Assembly: GCA_015258485.1 (NCBI GenBank)
Contig: JABZIF010000001.1
Span: 24,573 to 88,572, forward strand
Length of the DNA stretch: 64,000 nucleotides
DNA from: Atopobiaceae bacterium
Lineage (GTDB): Bacteria; Actinomycetota; Coriobacteriia; Coriobacteriales; Atopobiaceae
Direction of reading: 5' to 3'
This document shows, one piece after another, positions 63,274 through 64,000 of this stretch (positions are counted from its first letter, which is position 1; each line of letters opens with the position of its first letter). Under the pieces are notes generated by a model. That model was not told the origin of the DNA, made no database searches, and was given only the letters and a program-made list of their open reading frames with translations. The position numbers were made by a program, and so were the translations under genes.

Positions 63274-64000
63274 TAATCGAGCATTCTCCTCTCAAATGTT
63301 GCCAGAGCAACTCGTGCATCCCAAGCTGCTAAAAATGCAGAAGTCTTCCAAGTCTGGAAAAACCATGCGGGACAGGTATTGTACACTTTTAGCTGACCAG
63401 AAGTATAAATTCGTTCTAATGCAATCCGTCCTTCTGCTGTCATAGCTCCGTCAACGCTTGGAAGAGATGCAGACCATTTACCGACCATAACGGGTAGTCC
63501 GCCTGATGCAGCTTTTTTCACATACTGACTATGCAAATCAATAATTTTCTGCACCCCACAAGGTCCAGAACAATCAATTTGAGTCGAAGGTCTATCTAAA
63601 TGCGCATCAAGCCACACGTTTTTATATGCTTGTTGACTCATAAAGCGCCTAAATCCCTGTGGCCAGCCACCATCGGGAAGAATAACGACAGGCTCTTCTC
63701 CTGCAACCTCTCTAATTGTTTCATAGGCACGACGATAATAATTTCTTAATAGATGACCAGGAATTCCATCTGATGCTTGTAGACCCTTACGAATGCGAGG
63801 ATTCACCTCATCAGCAACTTCAATACCATAAAAGCCGCATCTGTGTGCATAATGAAGCCCAAGTTTATGCAAAATAGTGAGAGATTTGTCTCTGGAAATT
63901 CTTGTACGTGGAGCGCCGCCTGGTTTATTATCCAAACCATCAGGAAGACCAGGATTTACTGCAAGAACAAAAATTACATGTAACCCAAGCTCTTCTGCCC
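63273..64000 (-). CDS. GH5-like protein lacking the usual nucleophile, 5' end outside window
   Basis: The frame is open to the right edge, so the N-terminus is missing; about 242 residues are visible. It resembles the exo-1,3-beta-glucanase part of GH5: YGIEVADEVNP stands where the acid/base motif GIELLNEP is expected (Glu kept, N and P changed), VVILPDGGWPQGFRRFM follows, WFFQTWK is the conserved aromatic end. The usual nucleophile motif GEWS is GKWS (Lys codon at 63477-63479). If aligned rightly, it is not a normal retaining glycosidase. It overlaps rsmI by 1 nt. Confidence 0.65.
   Translation of the reverse strand, partial: AEELGLHVIFVLAVNPGLPDGLDNKPGGAPRTRISRDKSLTILHKLGLHYAHRCGFYGIEVADEVNPRIRKGLQASDGIPGHLLRNYYRRAYETIREVAGEEPVVILPDGGWPQGFRRFMSQQAYKNVWLDAHLDRPSTQIDCSGPCGVQKIIDLHSQYVKKAASGGLPVMVGKWSASLPSVDGAMTAEGRIALERIYTSGQLKVYNTCPAWFFQTWKTSAFLAAWDARVALATFERRMLD

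Noticed and set aside
1..64000. Mobile elements, CRISPR arrays, tRNA or rRNA genes
   Set aside because: No transposase or integrase motif, no regularly spaced repeat array and no cloverleaf-like sequence was seen in the gaps between genes.

Overview
The window looks like a chromosomal segment of a low-to-mid GC Coriobacteriia (Atopobiaceae, Lancefieldella/Atopobium-like) bacterium. This is inferred from the mix of an actinobacterial Tad locus, heavy use of PTS and LacC/GatY sugar catabolism, fermentative D-lactate dehydrogenase, a pheST T-box and AGGAGG-type ribosome binding sites. No rRNA, tRNA, CRISPR array, integrase or transposase was seen.

Layout. 1-10.7 kb (minus strand): one long, tightly overlapping Tad (Flp) pilus operon, cpaB-cpaE-tadA-tadB-tadC-flp, followed by a hypothetical protein, small pilin-like/TadE proteins, a TadG-like protein, a DUF192 protein and a zinc-ribbon protein, then an incomplete DUF2207 membrane protein at the window edge. 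11-15 kb (minus): rsgA and a SERCA-like Ca2+ P-type ATPase. 15.1-17.7 kb (plus): D-lactate dehydrogenase and pyruvate kinase. 17.8-21.3 kb (minus): a heterodimeric ABC transporter of the siderophore/IrtAB-like type. 21.6-24.3 kb (plus): a UBA/DUF4342 protein and a two-component system. 24.3-28.5 kb: a trehalose module, treR (minus) with treB-treC (plus) and a perfect palindromic operator. 28.5-34.4 kb (minus): an iron-type alcohol dehydrogenase, a zinc phospholipase C-like protein and pheT-pheS behind a T-box leader. 34.4-37.1 kb (minus): a znuABC-like metal importer. 37.4-38.5 kb: a DUF421/DUF3290 membrane pair.

38.6-47.3 kb is a complete-looking N-acetylgalactosamine route. The minus-strand operon runs PTS IIA, YajC-like, IIB, IIC, IID, a decayed gene, AgaS and a NagA-type deacetylase. 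Divergent plus-strand genes encode a LacC-like kinase and a GatY/KbaY-like aldolase. Together they would import GalNAc as the 6-phosphate, deacetylate it, convert it to tagatose-6-P, phosphorylate it and cleave it to triose phosphates. Pyruvate kinase and lactate dehydrogenase elsewhere in the window would finish the fermentation. 47.3-53.7 kb holds ilvE, a DUF488 protein, murI, an FKBP isomerase, a cell-wall endopeptidase, an NdpA-like protein and a stand-alone EIIA-Glc that probably serves the EIIA-less trehalose permease. 53.9-58.7 kb is a Bce-type peptide-resistance module (ABC transporter plus intramembrane-sensing two-component system). 58.7-64 kb is a housekeeping run, tatD-rsmA-metG-rsmI, ending in a GH5-like protein in which the conserved nucleophile Glu appears to be Lys.

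Start sites were chosen from visible ribosome binding sites. Functional assignments rest on motifs read by eye; no database search was possible.
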